64,000 nt of DNA from GCA-2720975 sp964469565 (GTDB taxonomy: Bacteria > Planctomycetota > UBA1135 > GCA-002686595). The stretch spans positions 248,001-312,000 of the forward strand of contig CAYXZD010000001.1 of assembly GCA_964469565.1 (NCBI GenBank), written 5' to 3'. Under the pieces are notes generated by a model that was not told where the DNA came from, searched no databases, and saw only the letters and a program-made list of their open reading frames with translations. The position numbers and the translations under genes were made by a program. Positions within the stretch are counted from its first letter, which is position 1, and each line of letters starts with the position of its first letter. Positions 15,619-24,157 of this stretch are shown one piece after another.

Positions 15619-17396
15619 GTCGTCTGACGACATGGGGCATGGGCCTACTGGTGCTCGTTTTGGGGGGGGCAATTATCCTTCAGACCCGCAGCGAGGATCC
15701 TGATTTCGGTCATGCGGAGTTCCCCCTCTTTGCAGGCCTCGAGGTGAATCGCGTGACCGGGATTCGTATCGATAATGTCGAACGAAACACACACATTGGG
15801 ATTGAACAGGATGCGCGCGGGCGCTGGCTCGTTGTCGATCCGATTGCCTACCCCGCTCGCACCGAATTGCTGACGGCACTGTTCAGGGTTTGCGCGAACC
15901 GAGCTTGGCCCGTGCCCCCTGAAGAACTTGAGCAGGCTCGTGTGAGCCTTGATGAGCCACGTGCGGTTCTTGAGTTTACCGAGCAGCTTGCGGACGGTTC
16001 CCAAACAAAACACCGCGTGACCATGGGGGCCGTGGACATAGACGGTATGCGCGTTTTTGTTGAAGTGAACGGCCGAACCCTGCGTACCCTGCGCAACCTA
16101 GAGGGGATCCTCGAGAACGATCTGCATGAGTGGCGCAGTCGTAGAGTGTTCGAAGTGGACGGATCCAAGGTAGTGGCCGTTGAGCGCACTGGCTTCGACT
16201 ACAGTGGCGAACAACAAGTGGACCTTGACCTGAGCGTCGTGCGTGAGTCCACCAATTGGCTAGTGCAGCGACCTGTACGCGTGCATGCAGATCCTGGAGC
16301 CGTGACCACCTGGACTCAGGTACTCGCTCGCCTTGGTGTGACCCAATTCGTCTCGGACCGTAGCCCTGCCAACCTCGAGCCCTATGGCCTCGAGTCGCCC
16401 TGGTTCGAGCTTTCCCTCGAAGACCACACGGGACTTCGGCAGACCTTGCAATTCGCTAATCGCCAGGGCGACTACTTTTGCAAACGCACAGACTTGCCCA
16501 ATGTCTGGCGTATTGAGGGAAGAGATGTAGAGGCAATCTTTTTTGATGTGCGCAAGTTGTTCGACGAGTCCATCACGCGAGTGTATCGCCGTGAGGTCTC
16601 ATCACTTTTGTTGTTAGGCGATGACCCTCTGCGCCTCAGGCGGACCACGTCAGGATCGTCTTGGTCTCTGGCTCAACTGACCGAGTCGGGGCAGTGGGGC
16701 CTGGAGTCAGCCGCGGAGGGATCAGCCGTGGAGGCACTCTTGTCGGTGTTGGAACAGGAACGCGTTCACAACTATCTGTGGGATGAGCCTGTGGCCAATT
16801 GGTTTGCTGAAGACAAGAACCAACGGCGCGGCGTGTTCGTTGAAGTCGGTGGGGTGCGTTCGGGGGGCTGGGTGGGGGCCCGCGTCCCTTCTGAGAGTGG
16901 GGTCCCCCAGTACGCATTCCTACGCGAGGGAGAGTCGGTGGTTGGACTTGTGGGTGAACCCCTGCACGAAATGATAAGCACCCCGCGAACTCAACTGCTG
17001 TCTCTGTATGTCTACACCCTAGACGAGATTCGGCTGAAGCGCATTCGGGTGATCGGCTTGCCCGCAGGAAGCGGCCGCCAGCAGGATTTCGTTCGTAGTG
17101 TGCAGGGAACATGGGTCTATCCGGACAAGGATCCCCAGGTTCAGGTGGAAGCGCGTGAGTTGCGTGGGGTGCTTGATCACCTCACCCACCTGCTCGCCTC
17201 GCGTCATCTGAGTGCTGAGGAGGGCCAAGACCTCTCCCAGAAGGTCGCTGTGGAGATACTGGCCCAAGACGGGAGCCTGACAAGGGTTGAAGTGGGCTTG
17301 ACCGAATCCGGGGAGGTGCGGGCGCTTTACGAGGGACAGCAATCACCCCTTGCGCACCCGGGGCTGCATCAGGACTTGCTCGACCTGCTGGACTAA
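15615..17396 (+). CDS. DUF4340 domain protein linked to the Gld-type ABC cluster
   Basis: 593 residues read from GTG 15615, which overlaps the GldG stop by 4 bp; the longer open frame upstream is out-of-frame GldG sequence. Residues 1-22 (MSRLTTWGMGLLVLVLGGAIIL) are a membrane anchor. The rest is extracytoplasmic, with repeated modules of the DUF4340 kind: VTGIRIDNVERNTHIGIEQD and a later LRRTTSGSSWSLAQLTESGQW each have the I-x-(I/V)-x4-...-W-x-(V/L) strand pattern. The molecular function is unknown. In many genomes DUF4340 genes follow gldG, which fits this layout. Confidence 0.82.
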   Translation: MSRLTTWGMGLLVLVLGGAIILQTRSEDPDFGHAEFPLFAGLEVNRVTGIRIDNVERNTHIGIEQDARGRWLVVDPIAYPARTELLTALFRVCANRAWPVPPEELEQARVSLDEPRAVLEFTEQLADGSQTKHRVTMGAVDIDGMRVFVEVNGRTLRTLRNLEGILENDLHEWRSRRVFEVDGSKVVAVERTGFDYSGEQQVDLDLSVVRESTNWLVQRPVRVHADPGAVTTWTQVLARLGVTQFVSDRSPANLEPYGLESPWFELSLEDHTGLRQTLQFANRQGDYFCKRTDLPNVWRIEGRDVEAIFFDVRKLFDESITRVYRREVSSLLLLGDDPLRLRRTTSGSSWSLAQLTESGQWGLESAAEGSAVEALLSVLEQERVHNYLWDEPVANWFAEDKNQRRGVFVEVGGVRSGGWVGARVPSESGVPQYAFLREGESVVGLVGEPLHEMISTPRTQLLSLYVYTLDEIRLKRIRVIGLPAGSGRQQDFVRSVQGTWVYPDKDPQVQVEARELRGVLDHLTHLLASRHLSAEEGQDLSQKVAVEILAQDGSLTRVEVGLTESGEVRALYEGQQSPLAHPGLHQDLLDLLD

Positions 17397-17678
17397 GGCG
17401 TCGCGCCTTTTAGGGGGGTCTGAGGGTGCTGAGGCGGGCCGCGAACTGGGTCTTGACTGGGCTCTTGAATGGGCCCTTGAATGGGCCGCGAGCACAAGCT
17501 ACCCTCACAAAACCCGAACGGGGGAGACGGCGGTCTCGGCTGGCGGTTGCATTCCGGGCTCATGGGAGTCCGCCCTGCAGGTGCCAAGGGGATGGGCTGC
17601 CAGGACACATCAGCGGTAGGTCAACAAGGGGCGGGGATGGGTGGTAACGCGCATGATCACAAGGAAGGGGCAAACTCA

Positions 17679-20429
17679 ATGGTAGGTTCGAAGGCAGACT
17701 CGGTGGGGGCGCCATCCCAGGGCAAGGCTCAGGCCGTAGCGCAGGATCCTGCTGCTACACGCTGCCATCGCATGGCTCGCGGATTGCCGGAAGTGGTTGA
17801 GGGATTGCGTCGTGACCCGAATTGGCGGCAGAGAATCGTCCATTGGCACCGCACTCCGCAGCGACCGGGATCGTTCGCCCCCTATCCCGAGCACCTAGAT
17901 CGGCGTCTGGTCGCCATCCTCAAGGCCAAGGGACATGAGTCTCTTTATTCCCATCAGGCACAAGCCATCCAGTGCGCCCTCGATGGGAATGACGTGTTGA
18001 TTTCCACACCTACCGCATCTGGCAAGACTCTGTGCTATACAGCCCCCGTGCTGGACGCGCTGCTCAAGAGCGATGGGGCGGCACGGGCCCTGTTCCTGTT
18101 CCCAACAAAGGCCTTGAGCCAAGATCAGACTGTGGGCCTGACCGCGCTAGTGGACGCGCTCAAGCAGCCTTGGCAAGCGTTCACCTACGATGGGGATACG
18201 CCACCGGCTCTGCGCCGTAGCCTGCGAGACCGGGGTCACTTGATCCTGACCAACCCCTATATGTTGCACTCCGGCATCCTGCCCAATCACGCCAAGTGGT
18301 CGGAGCTTTTCCGGGACCTAAAGTACGTGGTGGTGGATGAGGTCCATACGCTGACAGGAGTGTTTGGATCGAGCGTGGCCAACGTGCTGCGTCGCCTCGT
18401 GCGGATCGCGCGACATTATGGATCGGATCCGGTGTTCATTGCTTCCTCGGCCACCCTGCGAAATGCCCAGCAGCACACCCGTAGACTCTTTGGTCGTGAG
18501 TTGTGTGTTATCGATGAGGACGGCAGCCCGGCGGGAGCGCGCACCTTTGGCGTACTCAACCCACCCATCGTCAATGCGGTAGCGGGCCTGCGTGCCAACG
18601 CCCTCGAGGAGGCTCGCACACTCGCGCAGGAGGTGTGCAACCCCTCGCGTCAAGTCATCTTTTTCTGCGGTCGGCGTACGGCTGTTGAGGTGCTGACACG
18701 CTACTTGATTGAAGCGGCACCCAGTATGGGATTGCGCCCGGAGCAGGTGCGGGGCTATCGGGGGGGGTATCTGCCCGATATGCGGCGTGAGATTGAGGCG
18801 GGCCTCAAGGATGGCGAAGTGAAGGTTGTCGTCTCAACGAATGCTCTGGAGCTGGGGATCGATATTGGTGCCCTTGATGTGGCGGTGCTCGTGGGCTATC
18901 CGGGCAGTCAGGCTTCGTTCTGGCAGCGTGCCGGACGCGTGGGGAGGCGCGGAAACGAGAGTCTAGTGATTCAAATTGCGCGCTCTGAACCGGTTGACCA
19001 GTTTCTCGTCCAGAATCCCGAGTGGTTGTTCTCGGCTCCTAAGGAAGAATTGGCCAGCGACCCTGACAATCTCGTCATTCTTTCGGAGCAATTGAAATGC
19101 GCGGCCTTTGAATTGCCGTTCCACCTGGGCGCCGAAGGCGAAGGCCTGCGTGATGAGCCTGCCTATGCCGGCACGCCCGCTGTGGTGCCGATTCTGGAAT
19201 ACTTGACGGCTGAATCTAGGTTCCTACATCGCAGCGGCGATACCTGGTATTGGATGGCCGACTCGTATCCCGCCCAGGACGTATCCCTCAACGGCGGTGA
19301 GGCGGACAACGTCCTCGTATTGGATCTCGATACAGGAGACGCGATAGGTGAGGTGGATCGTGAAAGCTCCATCACCCAGGTCCACGAGGGAGCCATCTAT
19401 CAGGTTCAAGGGGTGACGTGGCGCATCGAGCGCTTCGATCACAAGAATCGCCGAGCTTACGCGCGCATGGTGGAGAGCGATTACTTCACAGATGCGGAAA
19501 CCAACACAGAAGTTCGTATCTTGCGCCTTGAGTACCACGCTGAGCGCAGCCGCGCGGACCACCCAATCCCTGCTGATGTGGTCGCACGAGGGGCTGCGAG
19601 CTCATCGGGTGAGGCCCTGCCTGATCTGCCGTCCCGGGGTGAACCGCTGGAAATGCGCGGGCAGGACCTCAATGCAATGTCCACCCTTTCGGAGTGCACA
19701 GACAGTGGTCGATCAGGGGGGTCCATGCCTGCCCCAGCTTCAGGCGGGGAGCCCGACTGCTCAGCTCATGAGGATTACTCGGTTTGGCGTGGGGAGGTGC
19801 ATGTCACCACCGTGGCGACGCAATACAAGAAGGTTCGTTTCTATAGCCGAGAGAACGTTGGGGCTGGGGATATCCACCTCCCGCCCGAGGAGTTGGATAC
19901 TGAGGCGTTTGTCTTGACCCTCTCAGAGGAGAGTGCGGCAGACCTGGGACTCGCGGGTGGGGATCGCGGTGCAGCCTGGCGAGGGGTGGGGAATCTCCTG
20001 CGGCGGGTGGCCCCGCTGTTCGTGCGCTGCTCGGCCAGTGACCTGGGCATTTCGACTCAGGTGCGCTCTCCGCACTTCCAGCGCCCGGCATTGTTCCTGT
20101 ACGACCGAGTGCAGGGCGGTGTGGGCCTGGGGGAATTGGTGTTCGAGGCCCACCGCGACATGCTGTCTGCTGCGCGCGAGGTGATTGAATCCTGCGCATG
20201 TGAGCTCGGGTGCCCGGCTTGCGTGGGGCCCGTGGCGGAGGTGGGACCACTCGGCAAAGAAACTGCACAGCGCATGCTGGCCCATCTCGCAAGTGGACCG
20301 GCACCCGAGGACCGAGTTCACGCGGAAGGGGAAACCCGCAATGATGGGGGCGAATCGCAAGTACCCCGTCAGGCGGACCTGCCAGACTCACCGCCCAGGC
20401 TTGGCCCCAGGCTTGACCCCAGGCAATGA
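17679..20429 (+). CDS. mrfA: DEAH-box helicase with DUF1998 domain, MrfA/YprA-like
   Basis: 916 residues from ATG 17679, which has a strong AAGGAAGGG ribosome-binding site. The frame is open back to 17481, but that part is Gly-rich and unlike the family. Walker A is TPTASGKT (110-117), motif II is DEVH (220-223), motif III is SSATL, and the second RecA-like domain has STNALELGIDIGALD and QRAGRVGRRG. The C-terminal DUF1998 region ends in C-x-C-x3-C-x2-C (CACELGCPAC), the zinc-binding cluster typical of MrfA. In Bacillus subtilis MrfA works with the exonuclease MrfB in nucleotide-excision-independent repair of mitomycin C lesions. The next gene is an MrfB-like nuclease with a 4-bp overlap, which makes the assignment firm at family level. 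An Asn/Ser/Pro-rich insert at about 640-700 is poorly conserved. Confidence 0.88.
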   Translation: MVGSKADSVGAPSQGKAQAVAQDPAATRCHRMARGLPEVVEGLRRDPNWRQRIVHWHRTPQRPGSFAPYPEHLDRRLVAILKAKGHESLYSHQAQAIQCALDGNDVLISTPTASGKTLCYTAPVLDALLKSDGAARALFLFPTKALSQDQTVGLTALVDALKQPWQAFTYDGDTPPALRRSLRDRGHLILTNPYMLHSGILPNHAKWSELFRDLKYVVVDEVHTLTGVFGSSVANVLRRLVRIARHYGSDPVFIASSATLRNAQQHTRRLFGRELCVIDEDGSPAGARTFGVLNPPIVNAVAGLRANALEEARTLAQEVCNPSRQVIFFCGRRTAVEVLTRYLIEAAPSMGLRPEQVRGYRGGYLPDMRREIEAGLKDGEVKVVVSTNALELGIDIGALDVAVLVGYPGSQASFWQRAGRVGRRGNESLVIQIARSEPVDQFLVQNPEWLFSAPKEELASDPDNLVILSEQLKCAAFELPFHLGAEGEGLRDEPAYAGTPAVVPILEYLTAESRFLHRSGDTWYWMADSYPAQDVSLNGGEADNVLVLDLDTGDAIGEVDRESSITQVHEGAIYQVQGVTWRIERFDHKNRRAYARMVESDYFTDAETNTEVRILRLEYHAERSRADHPIPADVVARGAASSSGEALPDLPSRGEPLEMRGQDLNAMSTLSECTDSGRSGGSMPAPASGGEPDCSAHEDYSVWRGEVHVTTVATQYKKVRFYSRENVGAGDIHLPPEELDTEAFVLTLSEESAADLGLAGGDRGAAWRGVGNLLRRVAPLFVRCSASDLGISTQVRSPHFQRPALFLYDRVQGGVGLGELVFEAHRDMLSAAREVIESCACELGCPACVGPVAEVGPLGKETAQRMLAHLASGPAPEDRVHAEGETRNDGGESQVPRQADLPDSPPRLGPRLDPRQ

Positions 20430-21835
20430 CAGGAGGAGATGCACAGCACTTGCAGGAACGCCTCGCACGCCTATTAGGTGGCTCGGCAGATTCCAAGGCG
20501 GCCGACGAGGTGGGCGCGGGGTCGCACAGGCCCCGAGGTGCGGAGGCAGGTGACCACCTTATCGATGAACGAAGCGAGGGTTACCCCGATGGACTGGAGC
20601 GGGGTATGGGGCCAGCTGGGGCCTACCTGTATCGGCAGGAGAGCTTTCCGGCGAGCCACGCACAGGGCCTGTGGACACTCGGGGAGGTTGTGCACAGTGA
20701 AGCGCGTGCGTTTGAGTGGCTGTGCGGTGATCCAAGCCTTGCTTCCCTCGACCCCAGGCAGGTGATCTACTTGGATACCGAGACCACGGGGCTGTCGGGG
20801 GGGGCCGGGACCTACGTATTCATGGTGGGCTTGGGTTGGTTCGAAGGCGAGGAGTTCATGGTCTGGCAGGGGTTTCTCGATGGGCCGGGGGAAGAACGTG
20901 CCCTACTGGCAGAGACGGCAAGGAGATTGGGGGCGTGCCAGGCCGTCGTCTCGTTCTTCGGCAAGTCCTTCGACCGGCATCGCCTAGAGGACAAGATGAG
21001 GATCGCAGGGGTGGCCTCTCCCTTCGGCAGCCTTCCTCATCTCGATCTCTACCACCCTCTCAAGCGACTGACCCTTGGCCTCTTCGAAAACAACCGTCTG
21101 CAAACCCAAGAGGCTGGATTGCTGGGCTTCCAGCGGGTGCAAGACTTGCCGGGGTCACTAGCGCCGGCCGCCTGGTTTGATTTTCTAGCCGACAGGCCCC
21201 ACCAACTCAGAGGAGTCTTTCACCACAACCTTCTGGACGTCTTGTCCTTGGTTTCCCTAACGGCATACCTTGGGCATGCACTGAAGGAACTGCGTGCCGG
21301 CGGGCAACGACTGAGTGGATGTCCCGTTCGCCGGGCTCAGGCGATTGGTTTGGCCTGCTGGAGTGCTGGCGAACGGGAATTGGCCATCGATTGGTTGTTA
21401 CGCGCCGTAGAACGAATGGAGGCCGGGGACGTTTATCTGGCGCCCTCGCCAGAGGCTCAGGAGTTGGTGCAAGCCCGACAGGCCGACGAGGCTCTGCGAT
21501 TCAATGAGGTGCGCTGGGCACTGGGTGAGCGGCTTCGATTGAGTCGGCGTGATGAGGATGCCCGCGATGTCCTGCTCGCCCTGGCGGCGCAACCCGTACC
21601 GGATGCCCTGCCACCCTTGGGGAGCGGCGAGCGGAGGGTCAACCGTGGCTCGCACCGAAAACCGCCCTGTCAAGCCCTGGCATGCGAGGCGCTCGCGAAG
21701 CTCTATGAGCATCGATTGGGTGATCGAGCCCAAGCGCTACGGTGGACCGAGCGTGCCATCGAGATGTCCAGCGCCAGCCCGGCCTGGGCGGAGGCTCTAA
21801 AGGGACGACGTAATCGGCTCATGGGGCTGCTTTGA
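20426..21835 (+). CDS. mrfB: RNase H-like exonuclease, MrfB/YprB-like, with TPR-like C-terminus
   Basis: 469 residues. The DEDD-type nuclease domain shows YLDTETTGLSGGAGTYVFMVG (Asp117, Glu119), FFGKSFDRHRLEDKM (second Asp) and HHNLLDVLSL (third Asp region). After about residue 310 comes a helical, TPR-like tail (RAQAIGLACWSAGERELAID). Bacillus MrfB has the same order of nuclease and TPR. The start overlaps the mrfA stop (ATGA), so the two are translationally coupled. The first 60 residues are low in similarity to the family and may not be structured. Confidence 0.85.
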   Translation: MTGGDAQHLQERLARLLGGSADSKAADEVGAGSHRPRGAEAGDHLIDERSEGYPDGLERGMGPAGAYLYRQESFPASHAQGLWTLGEVVHSEARAFEWLCGDPSLASLDPRQVIYLDTETTGLSGGAGTYVFMVGLGWFEGEEFMVWQGFLDGPGEERALLAETARRLGACQAVVSFFGKSFDRHRLEDKMRIAGVASPFGSLPHLDLYHPLKRLTLGLFENNRLQTQEAGLLGFQRVQDLPGSLAPAAWFDFLADRPHQLRGVFHHNLLDVLSLVSLTAYLGHALKELRAGGQRLSGCPVRRAQAIGLACWSAGERELAIDWLLRAVERMEAGDVYLAPSPEAQELVQARQADEALRFNEVRWALGERLRLSRRDEDARDVLLALAAQPVPDALPPLGSGERRVNRGSHRKPPCQALACEALAKLYEHRLGDRAQALRWTERAIEMSSASPAWAEALKGRRNRLMGLL

Positions 21836-21923
21836 GGCGGGTCGAAACGCGAGCCGGTCATTCTCCCTGCCTGGAAGCACAGGGGTCGGTCGTTATTGTG
21901 AATCGGGAGGCCGACTGCAGAGG

Positions 21924-22529
21924 CTAGCCATGGATTTCACGGTGAGAGTCTGGGAGTAGCCCCAATTGGGCCGTAAACCCTGCAAGTCGGGCGAGGGGGC
22001 GGCGTCCTTCTCGATCCAACAGGCGGGCCATGGAGCATGTGGTTTGAGTCTGCGTCTGCAAAGACTTATCGAGGCAAGTGAGCTCGTGCAAAAGGTCGCT
22101 GCCGCGTTGATCGTCGCTGGAATCGTCATGGGCGTGGGGCGCTTGAGTTGGATGGCTCACGGCGTCGGGCTGGGTGCTGGAAAGGAGTTCCATGAGCCCC
22201 TGGCTTGATCCTCCGAGAGTAGCCCCGCTGGCTTCCATGGCTGCAAGCGCTGCTGCGTCTGTGGGATGGCGCTCAAGATTGGCGCAGGCATGCTCAGCCT
22301 GGGCCTGGTGGCTGGCTGCGTGCTGTAATGCAGTTCCAGGGACTCGGTGTCCCCTGCTAGCCCAGGTGGAGAACTCGATCAAGACGGCTCCCCGCCTTTG
22401 GAGGGCGGCCCTGTGTGCCGCGTGCTGTTGGCGAAAGCCACGTCGGATGAATTGAACACGCCTACGCTCGCAGGCGAGCAGGGAGAGTCCGGTAAGGGCG
22501 AGTGCACCTGCTAGGAGCCAGTCGCTCAC
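21924..22529 (-). CDS. Membrane-anchored helical protein, weakly LemA-like
   Basis: 201 residues. One N-terminal membrane segment (WLLAGALALTGLSLLA) is followed by long amphipathic helices rich in Ala, Gln and His (FRQQHAAHRAALQRRGAVLIEF, LLHELTCLDKSLQTQTQTTC) and a C-terminus near RLAGFTAQLGL. The topology and the order of helices recall LemA (N-terminal anchor, then a four-helix bundle), but the LemA hallmarks such as DLIPNL and ARxxYN are not clear. I therefore leave the family open. The ATG is 3 bp after the purN stop, so it is probably co-transcribed with purN. Confidence 0.55.
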   Translation of the reverse strand: MSDWLLAGALALTGLSLLACERRRVQFIRRGFRQQHAAHRAALQRRGAVLIEFSTWASRGHRVPGTALQHAASHQAQAEHACANLERHPTDAAALAAMEASGATLGGSSQGLMELLSSTQPDAVSHPTQAPHAHDDSSDDQRGSDLLHELTCLDKSLQTQTQTTCSMARLLDREGRRPLARLAGFTAQLGLLPDSHREIHG

Positions 22530-22532
22530 TGG

Positions 22533-23129
22533 TCAGGACTCCGGGACTCCTAGCGAGTCCATGTGTTGAACGAGCGCTGTTGGGTATGCCTCGAGTTCAG
22601 CCTCGAAGACACGCGCGGCAAGTTGATCTGCATCGTCCTCTGGGAGGACATCCACCACGCGCTGCAGGAGAATGCGCCCATGGTCATACTCTTCATCCAC
22701 ATAATGCACCGTGCAGCCCGAGACCCGGCATCCGCGGTCGAGCACGGCTTGGTGCACTCGGTTTCCATAGAATCCTGCGCCCCCGAAGGCTGGCAAGAGT
22801 GATGGGTGGATATTGAGTACACGCCCTTCCCAATGGGTGGGAATGTGCAGCAATCGCAGGAATCCTGCGAGTAGGAGAGTCTGTGCGCCCGCATCCTCGA
22901 CGGCTTTGAAGGCCGCTCGGCTGAATGCTTCAGGACCGGCAAACTCTTTAGGCTCGAGCACAAGGGGTTGCAAGCCGAATCGCTGAGCCCTAGCGATGGC
23001 GCCAGCTCCTGGTCTGTCGCACAAGGCGAGCACCACTTGTACGGGCAAATCCCCCCCCTGAGCGAGTCGCATGAAATTCTCTAGGTGGCGGCCCGTTCCT
23101 GAGACGAAGACTGCGATGGGGTGCTTCAT
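22533..23129 (-). CDS. purN: Phosphoribosylglycinamide formyltransferase (PurN)
   Basis: 198 residues, normal for PurN. It transfers a formyl group from 10-formyl-tetrahydrofolate to GAR in purine synthesis. Catalytic residues are in place: Asn106 and His108 in LNIHPSLLPAF, and Asp145 in TVHYVDEEYDHG. The phosphate-binding start is FVSGTGRHLENF, where GSGxGSNLQ is usual. It lies between a PNP-like gene (4-bp overlap upstream) and a LemA-like gene (3-bp gap downstream), so the operon joins two purine-related genes. Confidence 0.93.
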   Translation of the reverse strand: MKHPIAVFVSGTGRHLENFMRLAQGGDLPVQVVLALCDRPGAGAIARAQRFGLQPLVLEPKEFAGPEAFSRAAFKAVEDAGAQTLLLAGFLRLLHIPTHWEGRVLNIHPSLLPAFGGAGFYGNRVHQAVLDRGCRVSGCTVHYVDEEYDHGRILLQRVVDVLPEDDADQLAARVFEAELEAYPTALVQHMDSLGVPES

Positions 23130-24022
23130 GAGTACTCGGCTTCGCGCTCGCTGGCCACGGCTAGCAACTCTGGCATGAGTGCCTTGATGAGATCTTCGAG
23201 CGCTGGGGCGGCTCGTTCTGCGCTAGCCACGAGGCTGGCCATGTCGAGGGGCTCTGAATCCCCTCGGGTTGCAGAATCAGTTGAGTCGGTCACCCCGTCC
23301 GTGATCGCGATCAAGGACAGGGATGTTAGACCTGCGTGGGCGCAGGCAATCAATGGACCCGCAATGCCTTGGGCAAACAAGCCGGCGCCGGTGAGGGCGT
23401 ACCATCTGCGCTCGGCCGGGGTGGTCAAAGCCGGTCCCTGTACACAGGCCGCAATGCAGGGGGTGAGCGAAATGCCGAGTTGTGCGGCGTGCTCCCGGGC
23501 CCCCGCACGCAAGCCACCATGGTGCAGTTCTGACTGGTCAGGGAAGAGGGGGCCGAGACGGGTTTGTCCAAGTCCGCTGAGAGGAGTACTGCCTGAGAGA
23601 TTGATGTGATCGGTAAGGACTGAGAGTTGGCCCGCACGGAGGTCCTCCTGGAGGGAGCCCCCCGCTGCGGTGAACAAGCACAGCCGCGCACCCATCTCTG
23701 CGCTCAGCCAAACAGGAAATGCGCGCTCCCAGGCCGGGTGTTCGGGCCCGTCACCCTCACCAAATTCGTGGTTACCGGGTGCATCTTCGATCATCCACAC
23801 CGGTGCGCCGTGCAGGCGCCCGGTGTGCAAGACGGCCTCCGCCCATATGGCTGGCGTGCCCTGGAGACTGCCGAGTAGCGTTTGCTGGGCTCCAAGGAGT
23901 TCGGTAGGCAAGGTGCCTGTGCCGGTGCCCAATAGGAACAAGACGGCCGGGCCATCAATGCCCTCCTCATCGAGTTGGCTCGCAGCTGCAGCCACACAAT
24001 CATCTAAGCGCATAGGGTCCAT
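23126..24022 (-). CDS. Purine-nucleoside-phosphorylase-like protein with altered active site
   Basis: 298 residues from ATG 24022 (GTG 24028 and ATG 24013 are alternatives). The order of motifs is that of trimeric PNP (PunA type): LLGTGTGTL (phosphate loop, usually GSGLG), LHTGRLHG (usually QGRFHxYEG), FTAAGGSLQEDL (usually NAAGGL), then the base-binding part. There the expected GPxFETxAE reads GPALTTPAE, so the Glu that binds the purine is Thr. The expected VGMSTVPE reads FAQGIAGPL, and the Asn of ITN is Asp in ITDGVTD. The fold is clear, but normal purine phosphorolysis is doubtful. A changed substrate or loss of catalysis are both possible. It overlaps purN by 4 bp. Confidence 0.75.
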   Translation of the reverse strand: MDPMRLDDCVAAAASQLDEEGIDGPAVLFLLGTGTGTLPTELLGAQQTLLGSLQGTPAIWAEAVLHTGRLHGAPVWMIEDAPGNHEFGEGDGPEHPAWERAFPVWLSAEMGARLCLFTAAGGSLQEDLRAGQLSVLTDHINLSGSTPLSGLGQTRLGPLFPDQSELHHGGLRAGAREHAAQLGISLTPCIAACVQGPALTTPAERRWYALTGAGLFAQGIAGPLIACAHAGLTSLSLIAITDGVTDSTDSATRGDSEPLDMASLVASAERAAPALEDLIKALMPELLAVASEREAEYS

Positions 24023-24157
24023 GCCCACACTCCATCAGAAATCGACTCGCAGATCGAGTGTCGAGCCGCTGTTCGCCCTGGGCCCGCTAGATTCCTAGGG
24101 TCCCCACCCGGTCTACGGGGTTCGGGCCGCCCGGCGGGGAAGTTGTGAGGAGCTGGC

